Shown here in pieces: positions 13,501-21,526 of a DNA stretch of 31,787 nt. This DNA comes from a virus: positions 1 to 31,787 of the IMG/VR virus record IMGVR_UViG_3300017752_000084; one strand, 5' to 3'. Position 1 is the stretch's first letter; every line of letters starts with the position of its first letter. Below the pieces are notes generated by a model, which ran no database searches, was not told the DNA's origin, and worked only from the letters and a program-made list of their open reading frames with translations. The position numbers were made by a program, and so were the translations under genes.

Positions 13501-15132
13501 ATGGCAAATCCAGAATTCATAGACATTAAAACAGTCGAAGATGTCGACAAGATAGTTCCTGTTGATTTTACAGATGTTGAAAATGCCTTTTCAATCAGAC
13601 AAAACACTCCTCATTATCACTTAGGTTCTATTAGTGTTAATCGTGTTCTCAAAGATATCAATCCTTGTTATCAAGTTTTAAAGAAAATTTTTGAATCAGG
13701 TAAAATACCACCCCTTAAATTGTTTACATGGGGTGATGTGATGCAAGATAGAAAAGAAGATAACTTAATTACTATGCATGGTTTGAAACACCATTCTTTA
13801 ACATATCAAACATTCTTACCTCATGGGTATACTTGTTCACCTACAAAAGAAATGTTTCCATTAGGAATGAATACAAAAATGTCTCCCACTCCAGAAGACC
13901 CAAATGGTACAAGGTCTATTTTAAATGGTGCTAGAGGTATGGATGAAAGAGATATAGACGAATCGTTTTCATTAAAAGAACTATGGGATAGTTCTTATTA
14001 TCATGCGGCGAAAGCACATTGGTTAACTCAAAGTATTATAGAAGAAGGACTGTGGGCACCAATTCAAGGAGTTATTCTAAAGGATTCATCATGGGGTGAT
14101 GAAAAATTTAAATTCTTTGTTCATCCAGGTTCTGTTCGTTCAGGTGTTATTGAAGAGATGCAAGACCCTAATATGTTATGTCATTTCTTTGACCCATTAA
14201 ATAAAGTTCCTGCAGTAGAACCTGCAACAGTCGATGAGTTCTTAGATTATTGGAAAGACTTACTCGCAAAAAGAGGAATTACACAAGACAATCTATCATT
14301 CATTATAACAGGTGGAGTTATAGAAGTCAATAGTGAGTTTGCAAATGTCGGTGATTTTAGACCTAAAATCTATGAATTCAATAAGAAAGTACATGAACTT
14401 TCAAAAGGAAAACCATTAAACATATACATTGGTTATGATTCTACACATAATAATATAGAAGAAATAACGAAGTTCTCTATTGAACAATCAATCAAAAAAA
14501 CTTTCTCTGGTAATGAATCCGCAAATAGATTTATACCTGAGATAAAGTATCTTGACTATTCAAAGATTCCAGTGTATAATAGGGAGTATAAGAATCAATC
14601 TACTGCGTTTACATACAGTAGATTTTTAATACCTTACTTAGAAAACTATGAAGGTTTTAGTATGTTTATTGATGATGATATTCTGTTTGAAGAAACACCA
14701 TTGCCAATGTTCTACTATTTAAATCCTGATGATGCTGTTGCTTGTATTCAGTATCCACAATATGAACATGACTCTGTTAAGTTCAATGGTGAAATAAACA
14801 TAGACTATCCATGTAAATTGTGGTCTTCATTAATGATATTTAACAATGGACATGAAGACTGTAAGAAACTAACACCAGAAGTTGTGAACACATGGACAGG
14901 TGCTCAATTACATCAGTTTGAATGGACTGATAAAATTAGTAAGATACCTGAACACTATGTCTTTACAGAAGGATATGACAATCCTGAAACTAAATGGCAA
15001 TGTGCTGGGTATCATTATACAAGAGGTGGTCCTTGGATAGATGATATGGATATATCTAATATTAAAAGACTATCACATTACGACAAAATTAAACTCGCAA
15101 GAGACAACCTAAATAATTTGAATAGAGGATAA
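13501..15132 (+). CDS. Two-domain protein with C-terminal GT8-like glycosyltransferase
   Basis: The protein has 543 residues. From about residue 305 it resembles GT8-type transferases: an N-terminal strand with IGYDSTHNN, then STAFTYSRFLIPYL, a DxD-type metal site in MFIDDDILF (Asp391-393), WSSLMIFNNGHEDCKKLTPEVVN, LHQFEW, and HYTRGGPW near residue 505. Such enzymes transfer sugar from a nucleotide-sugar donor. The N-terminal ~290 residues are a separate domain that I do not recognise; it has a KFFVHPGSVRSG motif (His208 to Arg213) seen in other phage hypothetical proteins. The gene follows the repeat proteins and starts without a Shine-Dalgarno sequence directly after a 14-bp hairpin. A likely target is a virion protein or host surface glycan, but no substrate is indicated by sequence. 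Confidence 0.75.
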   Translation: MANPEFIDIKTVEDVDKIVPVDFTDVENAFSIRQNTPHYHLGSISVNRVLKDINPCYQVLKKIFESGKIPPLKLFTWGDVMQDRKEDNLITMHGLKHHSLTYQTFLPHGYTCSPTKEMFPLGMNTKMSPTPEDPNGTRSILNGARGMDERDIDESFSLKELWDSSYYHAAKAHWLTQSIIEEGLWAPIQGVILKDSSWGDEKFKFFVHPGSVRSGVIEEMQDPNMLCHFFDPLNKVPAVEPATVDEFLDYWKDLLAKRGITQDNLSFIITGGVIEVNSEFANVGDFRPKIYEFNKKVHELSKGKPLNIYIGYDSTHNNIEEITKFSIEQSIKKTFSGNESANRFIPEIKYLDYSKIPVYNREYKNQSTAFTYSRFLIPYLENYEGFSMFIDDDILFEETPLPMFYYLNPDDAVACIQYPQYEHDSVKFNGEINIDYPCKLWSSLMIFNNGHEDCKKLTPEVVNTWTGAQLHQFEWTDKISKIPEHYVFTEGYDNPETKWQCAGYHYTRGGPWIDDMDISNIKRLSHYDKIKLARDNLNNLNRG

Positions 15133-15135
15133 ATT

Positions 15136-15723
15136 ATGAATAAAGAAACAATGAACGCATTAGTTTTTTGTGAGAACAGAAATCTATATATAAGAAAACC
15201 AAATGGTCTTGAATATGACTTTGACAATGTTGATAAACCAGCATTAGGTTTTGAATTTGAAGTTATAATTTACGATGATATCGAAGTTAAAATTTTAAAT
15301 TGGGACAAATCAAAAGGGTTTGACCAACAAGAACAAATACCTTTAAACGCAGATGAGATAGAAATGGTTGAACAATACATTTCAAACTCAGAACCACCAG
15401 AAGGAGTAAACTTACATAATCAATATTGTAATATGTTGAGTAAGTATGTACAAGGAGAACATGAACAAATTGCCGAGATTTATGGATTTAGTAATCTTCA
15501 AATTGTTATAATTGCTGGTAGAGAAGGTTCAAATCATCCTTTAAGAGGAAATGCAAGAAGAGTATTAGAGTATATTGATAATACTCACACAATCTTCTAT
15601 GATATTACAGATGAAATATTTGCCACTAGAGAAGATTTATTACAAGATTATGACCATTATAGAAGGCAGATACCTCAGGCAACAATGGCAACAGGTCATG
15701 CTGAGTTAGGCAACAATTCATAG
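15136..15723 (+). CDS. Conserved hypothetical protein
   Basis: This 195-residue acidic protein has no recognised family. The N-terminal half is beta-like (ALVFCENRNLYIRKPNG, ALGFEFEVIIYDDIEVKILNW), and the rest is mostly polar and helical with several Tyr and Asp. There is no membrane segment or clear catalytic motif. It starts 3 nt after the glycosyltransferase stop, and its TAG overlaps the GTG start of the next gene by one base, so it is translated as part of the same unit. It may be a partner of the glycosyltransferase or the oxygenase by position only. Confidence 0.7.
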   Translation: MNKETMNALVFCENRNLYIRKPNGLEYDFDNVDKPALGFEFEVIIYDDIEVKILNWDKSKGFDQQEQIPLNADEIEMVEQYISNSEPPEGVNLHNQYCNMLSKYVQGEHEQIAEIYGFSNLQIVIIAGREGSNHPLRGNARRVLEYIDNTHTIFYDITDEIFATREDLLQDYDHYRRQIPQATMATGHAELGNNS

Positions 15724-16439
15724 TGAAAGTAGTTCATATTGATAAACCATTTAAGATACAGGATATGCCTTTAAAGGATATCTATGTGCTAGACAATTGG
15801 TTATCTACTGAACTATATCACTACTTTGATAAACTAATTACTCATAATTCATGGTGGTCTAAAACCAATTCTGTCACTAGTGATAGTCCTACAGGACTTC
15901 CACACCATTCTTTTTGGGGTGCATCTTTCTTTGGCCAAAATTTCGAATTAGAACCAGATATGAAACCCTCAGATACATACTTTGTTAAGTATCTAATAAA
16001 AAGATTAGAAACAGAGTTTGGTTTTAAGTATACTCGTTTTCAATATGCAGGTCTAAATTCACAAACACAAGGTTGTCCAGGTACCATACATACTGATTGT
16101 AGACCTGATGATGTTTGGAATATTTCATTCTTGTACTACCCAAATAGATTTTGGAATAAGAATTGGGGTGGAACTTTAAGAATGCTTGATGAAGGTCATA
16201 GTGGTTTAGATGGAAGACAAGAACACATTGAGAAACATCAGAAAGCAGAAGTAGAGTTTGTTCCAAATCGTCTTGTTATATTTGATGGAAGAATACCTCA
16301 TGGTGCAGATGCACCAAATGAGAGTGCAAGATATATGGATAGAAAATCTTTGGTGATTAGAGGTGATGAAGTAGAATTAGTAAAAGATTCAAATTTACTT
16401 TACAAAGATTTTACTAAACATAAAGGAAGGTTTTTATAA
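15723..16439 (+). CDS. Putative 2OG-Fe(II) oxygenase (prolyl-4-hydroxylase-like fold)
   Basis: The protein has 238 residues and a GTG start that overlaps the preceding stop. The double-stranded beta-helix iron site is visible: His123-x-Asp125 in GTIHTD, the distal His193 in GRIPHGADAP, and Arg203 in SARYMDRKSL for 2-oxoglutarate. WNISFLYYPNRFW and WGGTLRMLDE between them match the usual core strands. The family oxidises substrates using O2 and 2-oxoglutarate; members hydroxylate proline in proteins, among other targets. The substrate here is unknown. The stop overlaps the next start (TAATG). Nearby Pro-rich fibre genes make a virion target worth testing. Confidence 0.75.
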   Translation: MKVVHIDKPFKIQDMPLKDIYVLDNWLSTELYHYFDKLITHNSWWSKTNSVTSDSPTGLPHHSFWGASFFGQNFELEPDMKPSDTYFVKYLIKRLETEFGFKYTRFQYAGLNSQTQGCPGTIHTDCRPDDVWNISFLYYPNRFWNKNWGGTLRMLDEGHSGLDGRQEHIEKHQKAEVEFVPNRLVIFDGRIPHGADAPNESARYMDRKSLVIRGDEVELVKDSNLLYKDFTKHKGRFL

Positions 16440-17383
16440 TGCCAACAATAGAATTCACAGCATACAACGAAAAGACCCTAAAAACAAGTAAACCTGTTCT
16501 TGCATCTACAGTTCAACCAGAATGGTGGAAGAAGATGAAGATAAATGAGATAGTTAGAGGTGATAAACAACAAACTATCAGAGCATGTCCTGCTATGCAA
16601 GACTGGTTAACTATGGGGTATTATCTAGTTGCAGAAGAAGATGTATTTGTTCAAATAGAAGGTAAAAAATCACACGCATGGTCATACCAAGATTCTAAGA
16701 TAGGTTCTTCATCACATCCAGACACACAATTTGGGAATGCATTTATTCCTGAAAAAAGAGATGGACTTCCAGTAAAAGATGCATTTAAGTTTAGAAATCC
16801 TTGGAACATAAAGACCCCACCAGGTTATTCAACATATTACTTAGACCCATTTTTACATCAAAACAATTTCTTTAGTGTTTGGCCTGGTATCATTGATACT
16901 GATAAGTTTAACTTAAACATGGACAATGCACAAATTATATTTTATCCTAAGACAGATAAGTCCTTTATGATAAAAAAAGGAACTCCTTTAGTTCAAGTAA
17001 TACCATTTAGAAGAGAAGAATGGTCTTCAAGTGTTCAGATAAAAGACCCCAAAACCTATATTGATAATCTATCAGATAGTACATCACCATACCATGAAAG
17101 TGATGCTGTATCTTTACACATAAAATATGCTGAAGTAAAAGAAGAGGCAGAAAAAAAGAAAGAGACTCCTAGAAAGTCTGTTCAAGCAGCTATAAACGAA
17201 GCAAACTTATTAGAAGATGCAGGATTAGGTCCGTATAGAAAGGTCGGTATGCATATACCAAAAGTAAAATTGTTCTCAAAAAAAGATAATCAATTAGAAA
17301 TACCCAAAGAATGCCCTATGCATGGTAAAACTAAAGAAGAGATACAATTGGAAATGAATTTTGGAGATGATGATGGCAGTTAA
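16439..17383 (+). CDS. Conserved phage protein, DUF6065-like
   Basis: The protein has 314 residues. Features shared with a conserved family in marine T4-like phages are RACPAMQDWLTMGYYLVAEED (residues ~48-68), FRNPWNIKTPPGYSTYY (~117-133), a VWPGIIDTDKFN element, and MIKKGTPLVQVIPFRREEW (~178-196). The C-terminal ~90 residues are charged and helical and end in MNFGDDDGS; CPMHGKTKEE resembles a short metal-like site but is incomplete. The function of the family is not established as far as I know. It is coupled to the preceding oxygenase by TAATG, and it overlaps the next oxygenase gene by 11 nt. Confidence 0.65.
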   Translation: MPTIEFTAYNEKTLKTSKPVLASTVQPEWWKKMKINEIVRGDKQQTIRACPAMQDWLTMGYYLVAEEDVFVQIEGKKSHAWSYQDSKIGSSSHPDTQFGNAFIPEKRDGLPVKDAFKFRNPWNIKTPPGYSTYYLDPFLHQNNFFSVWPGIIDTDKFNLNMDNAQIIFYPKTDKSFMIKKGTPLVQVIPFRREEWSSSVQIKDPKTYIDNLSDSTSPYHESDAVSLHIKYAEVKEEAEKKKETPRKSVQAAINEANLLEDAGLGPYRKVGMHIPKVKLFSKKDNQLEIPKECPMHGKTKEEIQLEMNFGDDDGS

Positions 17384-18086
17384 ATTACTATTTCCTACAC
17401 CCCTTTTTATGGTCGATTTACTAGACCCAAATTTAGAACTAGGTCTTGACGAGAATTATTTTCGTTTACTCAAAAGAGAAGTTGATGAGATGAGAAAAAA
17501 CGACCCTAAAGGTCGAAAAATATCAAATGCAGATACAGGTTGGCAATCAAATGATGGTGTTGATAAACACCCAGCATTTAGAAAACTATGGAAAGTGGTT
17601 GAAGAATACATAACAGATGAGGTATGGGATTTTTGGGGATTGAGTAAAGGTAAAGGACATGTTTTAGATTTGCATAACTCATGGGCAAACATAAATGATA
17701 AAGGTGCATGGAACAAACCACATAAACATAATGGTTGTTGGTTATCAGGTGCATTGTATATTCAAGCAGAAGGAGATGAGGGTGCTTTTGTTGCCTTGGC
17801 AGATACATCTCCTGTTATGGGTGATTTTCCTAATAGTCCTAGACTCTCAGAGAAAGACGAATTCAAACCTAAGACAGGAATGTTATTTGTATTTTTGAGT
17901 GGGTTGACTCATATGGTAGAACCAAATCTAACCGATAACGATAGATATAGTGTATCTTTCAATGCAGGTTATAAATATAGAACAAATAAAGGACCTTTTG
18001 TACCTGAAGGATATACACATTTAGAGTCACTATTTGATATAACACCTGACGGAAAACTTCTTCAAGTATCTATGTTGGAGGAGTAA
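17373..18086 (+). CDS. Putative 2OG-Fe(II) oxygenase, 2OG-FeII_Oxy_5 type
   Basis: The protein has 237 residues from the ATG at 17373. I prefer this over TTG 17361 and the ATGs at 17367 and 17370, because GGAG at 17363-17366 is well spaced and the family starts with a 'LFPTP' strand near the N-terminus (here MAVKLLFPTPLFMVDLLD). The core shows HNSWANIN, then WNKPHKHNGCWLSGALYI (His117/His119), GMLFVFLSGLTHMVEPN (His180) and RYSVSFN (Arg191), the iron and 2-oxoglutarate ligand pattern of this family. Such genes are frequent in T4-like marine phages and their substrate is generally unknown. It overlaps the upstream gene by 11 nt, so translation is probably coupled. Confidence 0.8.
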   Translation: MAVKLLFPTPLFMVDLLDPNLELGLDENYFRLLKREVDEMRKNDPKGRKISNADTGWQSNDGVDKHPAFRKLWKVVEEYITDEVWDFWGLSKGKGHVLDLHNSWANINDKGAWNKPHKHNGCWLSGALYIQAEGDEGAFVALADTSPVMGDFPNSPRLSEKDEFKPKTGMLFVFLSGLTHMVEPNLTDNDRYSVSFNAGYKYRTNKGPFVPEGYTHLESLFDITPDGKLLQVSMLEE

Positions 18087-18091
18087 GATTC

Positions 18092-18099
18092 CATAAATA
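18092..18099 (+). promoter_or_regulatory. Late promoter variant CATAAATA, 5 nt before the ATG of 18105
   Basis: CATAAATA differs from the T4 late core by one base and ends 5 nt before the start codon, predicting transcription from about the A of the ATG. It lies in the left arm of an 8-bp dyad ATTCCATA / TATGGAAT (18088-18111) whose right arm holds the ATG. The only Shine-Dalgarno-like run (GGAGGAG, about 18078) is over 20 nt upstream. Confidence 0.65.
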
Positions 18100-18104
18100 G
18101 TTGT

Positions 18105-18365
18105 ATGGAATTAGTAATAGATGCTCATGTAATTTGGAACATACTCATAACGGTAGTATTAGCACCGTTGGGGTTTCTTATAAGGTCAGTTTTATCTGAA
18201 CAAAAAAGACTTGATATACTTGTAAATAAAACGAGAGAAGAAGTTGCTAGAGACTATGTGACTCGACAAGAAATTGAAATGGATATGGAAAGATTGATGA
18301 GAACCATAACAAGAATAGACGAAAAGATAGATAGACTTCAAAGTAAAACCTATTTCCAAGAATAG
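18105..18365 (+). CDS. Small membrane-anchored coiled-coil protein
   Basis: The protein has 86 residues. Residues ~9-30 (VIWNILITVVLAPLGFLIRSVL) form a single hydrophobic membrane-spanning segment. The rest is a charged helix (RLDILVNKTREEVARDYVTRQEIEMDMERLMRTITRIDEKIDRLQSK) with heptad-like Leu/Ile spacing. This form is known from small proteins next to gene 13 in T4-like marine phages; I do not know a proven function. Holin- or spanin-like roles are possible but unsupported. It has its own late promoter and a probable leaderless start. Confidence 0.75.
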   Translation: MELVIDAHVIWNILITVVLAPLGFLIRSVLSEQKRLDILVNKTREEVARDYVTRQEIEMDMERLMRTITRIDEKIDRLQSKTYFQE

Positions 18366-18371
18366 TATCTG

Positions 18372-18379
18372 TATAAATA
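18372..18379 (+). promoter_or_regulatory. T4-type late promoter TATAAATA upstream of gene 13
   Basis: An exact element lies in the 42-nt gap before 18408, with predicted start near 18385. An 8-bp dyad, ATAGTAAT (18377-18384) with ATTACTAT (18402-18409), spans from the promoter to the start codon. Its left arm would be just upstream of the late start site. Confidence 0.8.
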
Positions 18380-18407
18380 GTAATAGACCTTAAAATGGAA
18401 CATTACT

Positions 18408-19223
18408 ATGGCAAAACCAAATAGCAAAGCAACCTTTAAAGAATACATCAAAAGAAGACTTGGTGCACCTGTCCTTGAAATCAATGTTGATGATGACCAG
18501 TTTGATGACAGAATCGATGAAGCAATGCAATACTTTCAGGAGTATCATTACGATGGTTCTATAAAAACATACCTGAAACATCAACTCACATCAGATAATC
18601 TAACTAAAATGAAGACTGATACGAGTATCACATCAAATCCAGCAGGTACACACGACTACTCAAACACTGCATTTAAAGAACAAAAAAACTATATTGTTCT
18701 TCCAGAGTTTGTTCTTGCCGTAATGAACATATTTCCATTTAATGATAAACACAATTTAAATATGTTTGACCTTAGATATCAAATGAGACTTAATGATATC
18801 TATGATTTAACATCAACAAACATTCTAAACTATTCAATGGTTCAACAACATATAAGTATGTTAGATGATTTACTAGTTGGGCAAACACCAATAAGATACA
18901 ATACTCATCAGAATAGACTATACTTAGACATGGACACTTCAAATGTAAGTGCTGATGAGTATATCATTGTAGAATGTTATAGAAAGATAGACCCTACAGA
19001 CATGACTGATATATACAATGATATGTGGTTGAAAAAATATGCAACTGCATTGGTCAAGTATCAATGGGGAGAAAATCTATCTAAATTCTCAGGTGTTGCA
19101 TTACCAGGTGGGGTGACATTAGATGCAACTCAGATGAAGACTGAAGCACAAGAAGAGATTACAAGATTAGAAGAAGAGTCAAGGTTGAATTTTGATATGA
19201 TGCCAATCGACTTAATGGGTTAA
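18408..19223 (+). CDS. gp13: Neck protein gp13
   Basis: The 271-residue protein has the T4 gp13 family layout: KATFKEYIKRRLGAPVLEINVDDDQFDDRIDEAMQYFQEYHYDG at the N-terminus and a C-terminal 'AEEYIIVECYRKIDPTDMTDIYNDMWLKKYATALVKYQWGENLSKF' type segment. gp13 binds the portal face of the filled head with gp14 and forms the neck that accepts the tail. Length is somewhat below T4 (309). It is followed 4 nt later by gene 14 and preceded by a late promoter. Identity is supported by both motifs and the 13-14-15-16-17 order. Confidence 0.93.
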   Translation: MAKPNSKATFKEYIKRRLGAPVLEINVDDDQFDDRIDEAMQYFQEYHYDGSIKTYLKHQLTSDNLTKMKTDTSITSNPAGTHDYSNTAFKEQKNYIVLPEFVLAVMNIFPFNDKHNLNMFDLRYQMRLNDIYDLTSTNILNYSMVQQHISMLDDLLVGQTPIRYNTHQNRLYLDMDTSNVSADEYIIVECYRKIDPTDMTDIYNDMWLKKYATALVKYQWGENLSKFSGVALPGGVTLDATQMKTEAQEEITRLEEESRLNFDMMPIDLMG

Positions 19224-19227
19224 TACT

Positions 19228-20082
19228 ATGCCGACAAATGTATTTTTTAACCATGCAGTTAATACTGAACAACATCTTTATGAAGATTTAGTTGTTGAAT
19301 CACTAAGATTCTATGGACATGAAACTTATTATCTACCAAGAGAAATAGTAGAAGAAGATACTATTCTTGGAGAAGATGTACAATCATCTTTTGGTGATGC
19401 ATATTCTGTAGAAATGTATTTAGATAATGTTGAAGGTTTCGAAGGAGAAGATTTATTCTCCAAGTTTGGTATTCAAACACAAGAAGAATGTACATTTACT
19501 CTTGCACTTCGAACATGGGAAAGATTCATTTCCCTAGATTCAAATTTAGTCACATCACTTAGACCCAACGAAGGAGATTTAGTATACTTTCCTATGTCAG
19601 GTTCTATGTTTGAAATCAGATATGTTGAAGACCAAAATCCTTTCTATCAGATAGGTAAACTGTTTGTCTTTAAACTCAAATGTACATTGTTCGAATACTC
19701 AGGAGAAGACTTCGATACAAATATTGATGCAATTGATATTGTTGAAGACCAACAAGCATATACAATTCAATTAACAATGAATTCAAGTGGTTCAGGTGAT
19801 TACGCAGCGAATGAAGCAATTAAGATTGGAAGCACAACGATTGGAGAGGTTACCTCTTGGAAAGCATCTACACATCTACTTACAGTTAAAGATGTAACCA
19901 CAACGATTCAGGTTGGTGATACAATAACTGGTGCAGTTAATAATGCATCTTATACAGTTGCGAGTATTAGAGATATTCTAACTATGAATGATGGTACTGG
20001 TGCTGATAACGCAGACATTGAAACCAAGGCAGATGGATACTTAGACTTCTCAGAAACAAACCCATTTGGTGAGGTCACATAA
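19228..20082 (+). CDS. gp14: Neck protein gp14
   Basis: The 284-residue protein starts MPTNVFFNHAVNTEQHLYEDLVVESLRFYGHETYYLPRE, the hallmark opening of gp14. LRPNEGDLVYFPMSGSMFEIRYVED and GKLFVFKLKCTLFEYSGEDFDT follow in the core. The family completes the neck by closing the head-tail connector. From about residue 190 there is a beta insertion (SGDYAANEAIKIGSTTIGEVTSW...VGDTITGAVNNASYTV) that T4 gp14 (256 residues) lacks as far as I recall. It ends with TAATG overlapping the start of gene 15. Confidence 0.93.
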   Translation: MPTNVFFNHAVNTEQHLYEDLVVESLRFYGHETYYLPREIVEEDTILGEDVQSSFGDAYSVEMYLDNVEGFEGEDLFSKFGIQTQEECTFTLALRTWERFISLDSNLVTSLRPNEGDLVYFPMSGSMFEIRYVEDQNPFYQIGKLFVFKLKCTLFEYSGEDFDTNIDAIDIVEDQQAYTIQLTMNSSGSGDYAANEAIKIGSTTIGEVTSWKASTHLLTVKDVTTTIQVGDTITGAVNNASYTVASIRDILTMNDGTGADNADIETKADGYLDFSETNPFGEVT

Positions 20083-21125
20083 TGTTCGGTACCCATTTTT
20101 ATAATGAAACAATTAAAAGGGCAGTTTCAATCTTTGGAACTCTTTTCAATAATATAACACTTAAAAAAGTTAAGTCTGATGGAACTATTCTTGCAGAACA
20201 GATAGTTCCTATATCATATGGTCCTAAACAGAAATGGTTAGAGAGAATAACTGTTGACCCAAAAGAAAGAGATGGCAACATTACAGGCATGACCTTTCCT
20301 AGAATGGCATTTCAACTTACAGGTTTTGAATATGATGCATCTCGTCAACAAAACAAACTAATAAGACATAGTAAATCTGCATTAGAATCTGACGGAGTTA
20401 AAAGAGGTTATCAATACAATCCTGCACCTTATACTTTAAACTTTACATTGTCTATTCTAACTAAGAATATGAATGATGCATTACAAATTGTAGAACAAAT
20501 ACTACCATACTTTCAACCTGAATATACAGTCACAATGAAGATGATTGATTCTATGGCAGACCATAGAGATGTTCCGATTATATTGAGTAGTGTTCAATTT
20601 GAAGACAATTATGAATCAGGTTTTGAAGAAAGAAGATTCATAGAATATACTTTAGAGTTTAAAATGAATCTATACTTCTTCGGTCCTGTTTATACTGGTG
20701 CAGTTATTAAGAATGTTATAGAAAGAGATTATATAAATTCAGACAAAGCAGGTTTCACTTCAACACAAATTCAAAGTTCAGGTCTTGTAAAAGAAGTTAA
20801 ACATTATGAACCTGCCTTTGACGCAATGGCAAATGCAGTATCTAACTCAAATACAGTGAACTTTTCAAGTGCAATAAATAGTAAGATAAGTGTAAACGAT
20901 GAAGTGTTTGGTACAAACTTAACAACAAATCCTACCATATCATCGATTGCAAGTGATAAATTATCAATAGTATTGAACAATGCAATTACTATTGATGCAA
21001 ATACGAAGTTGTTATTTGTTGGTTCAGTAGACCCAGGTGATACATTCGTAGTTGCAGAAACAGTGAGTTTTTATGATGACGGAGGTTCTTCAACATTTGC
21101 AGAAGACACCACAAGTGATGGTTAA
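20082..21125 (+). CDS. gp15: Tail completion / sheath terminator gp15
   Basis: The 347-residue protein starts MFGTHFYNETIKRAVSIFGTLFNNITLKK and continues with 'PISYGPKQKWLERITVDPKE' and 'YTLNFTLSILTKNMNDALQIVEQILPYFQPEYTVTMK', the gp15 signature. gp15 caps the tail tube and sheath and joins the tail to the neck. T4 gp15 is 272 residues. The excess here is a C-terminal Ser/Asn-rich beta segment from about residue 245 (SNSNTVNFSSAINSKISVNDEVFG to the end). The start overlaps the gp14 stop; gene 16 follows after 2 nt. Confidence 0.93.
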   Translation: MFGTHFYNETIKRAVSIFGTLFNNITLKKVKSDGTILAEQIVPISYGPKQKWLERITVDPKERDGNITGMTFPRMAFQLTGFEYDASRQQNKLIRHSKSALESDGVKRGYQYNPAPYTLNFTLSILTKNMNDALQIVEQILPYFQPEYTVTMKMIDSMADHRDVPIILSSVQFEDNYESGFEERRFIEYTLEFKMNLYFFGPVYTGAVIKNVIERDYINSDKAGFTSTQIQSSGLVKEVKHYEPAFDAMANAVSNSNTVNFSSAINSKISVNDEVFGTNLTTNPTISSIASDKLSIVLNNAITIDANTKLLFVGSVDPGDTFVVAETVSFYDDGGSSTFAEDTTSDG

Positions 21126-21127
21126 TT

Positions 21128-21523
21128 ATGCCCAAAGATATAGATAAAAAATTAGATGATGTCTTAGACATTCAATCTACAATCAAAAAGGAAACCACTG
21201 CAGTGGTAATTCCTAAAGAAAGGTCTCAAAACATTGAGACTGATTACAAATACACCAGAGAAAACTTATATGGTCTTGTTGAAAGAGGACAAGATGCAAT
21301 CGAAGGAATCTTAGATGTCTGTAAAGAGACTGAGAATCCTCGTGCATATGAAGTTGCAGGTCAATTAATTAAAACAGTTGGTGAGACTGCAGAGAAACTC
21401 ATCGATGTTCAACAAAAGTTAAAAAAACTTGAAGATGAGGACCAGAAAGTAAATACACAACACAACCATTTATATGTTGGGTCAACTGCAGAATTACAGA
21501 AGTTCTTAAAGAAAAACAAATAG
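21128..21523 (+). CDS. gp16: Small terminase subunit gp16
   Basis: The 131-residue protein is highly helical. It has an N-terminal LDDVLDIQST, then TDYKYTRENLYGLVERGQDAIEGILDVCKETENPRAYEVAGQLIKTVGETAEKLIDVQQKLKKL, the central coiled-coil core of the gp16 family. This is followed by QHNHLYVGSTAELQKFLKK. gp16 recognises DNA and stimulates gp17. It lies between gene 15 and a methyltransferase gene, so here it does not directly abut gene 17 as in T4. Confidence 0.93.
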   Translation: MPKDIDKKLDDVLDIQSTIKKETTAVVIPKERSQNIETDYKYTRENLYGLVERGQDAIEGILDVCKETENPRAYEVAGQLIKTVGETAEKLIDVQQKLKKLEDEDQKVNTQHNHLYVGSTAELQKFLKKNK

Positions 21524-21526
21524 ATT

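Noticed and set aside
17361-17372. TTG or earlier ATG starts for the second oxygenase
   Set aside because: The GGAG site fits the ATG at 17373 best; the extra Met-Met residues have no counterpart in the family.
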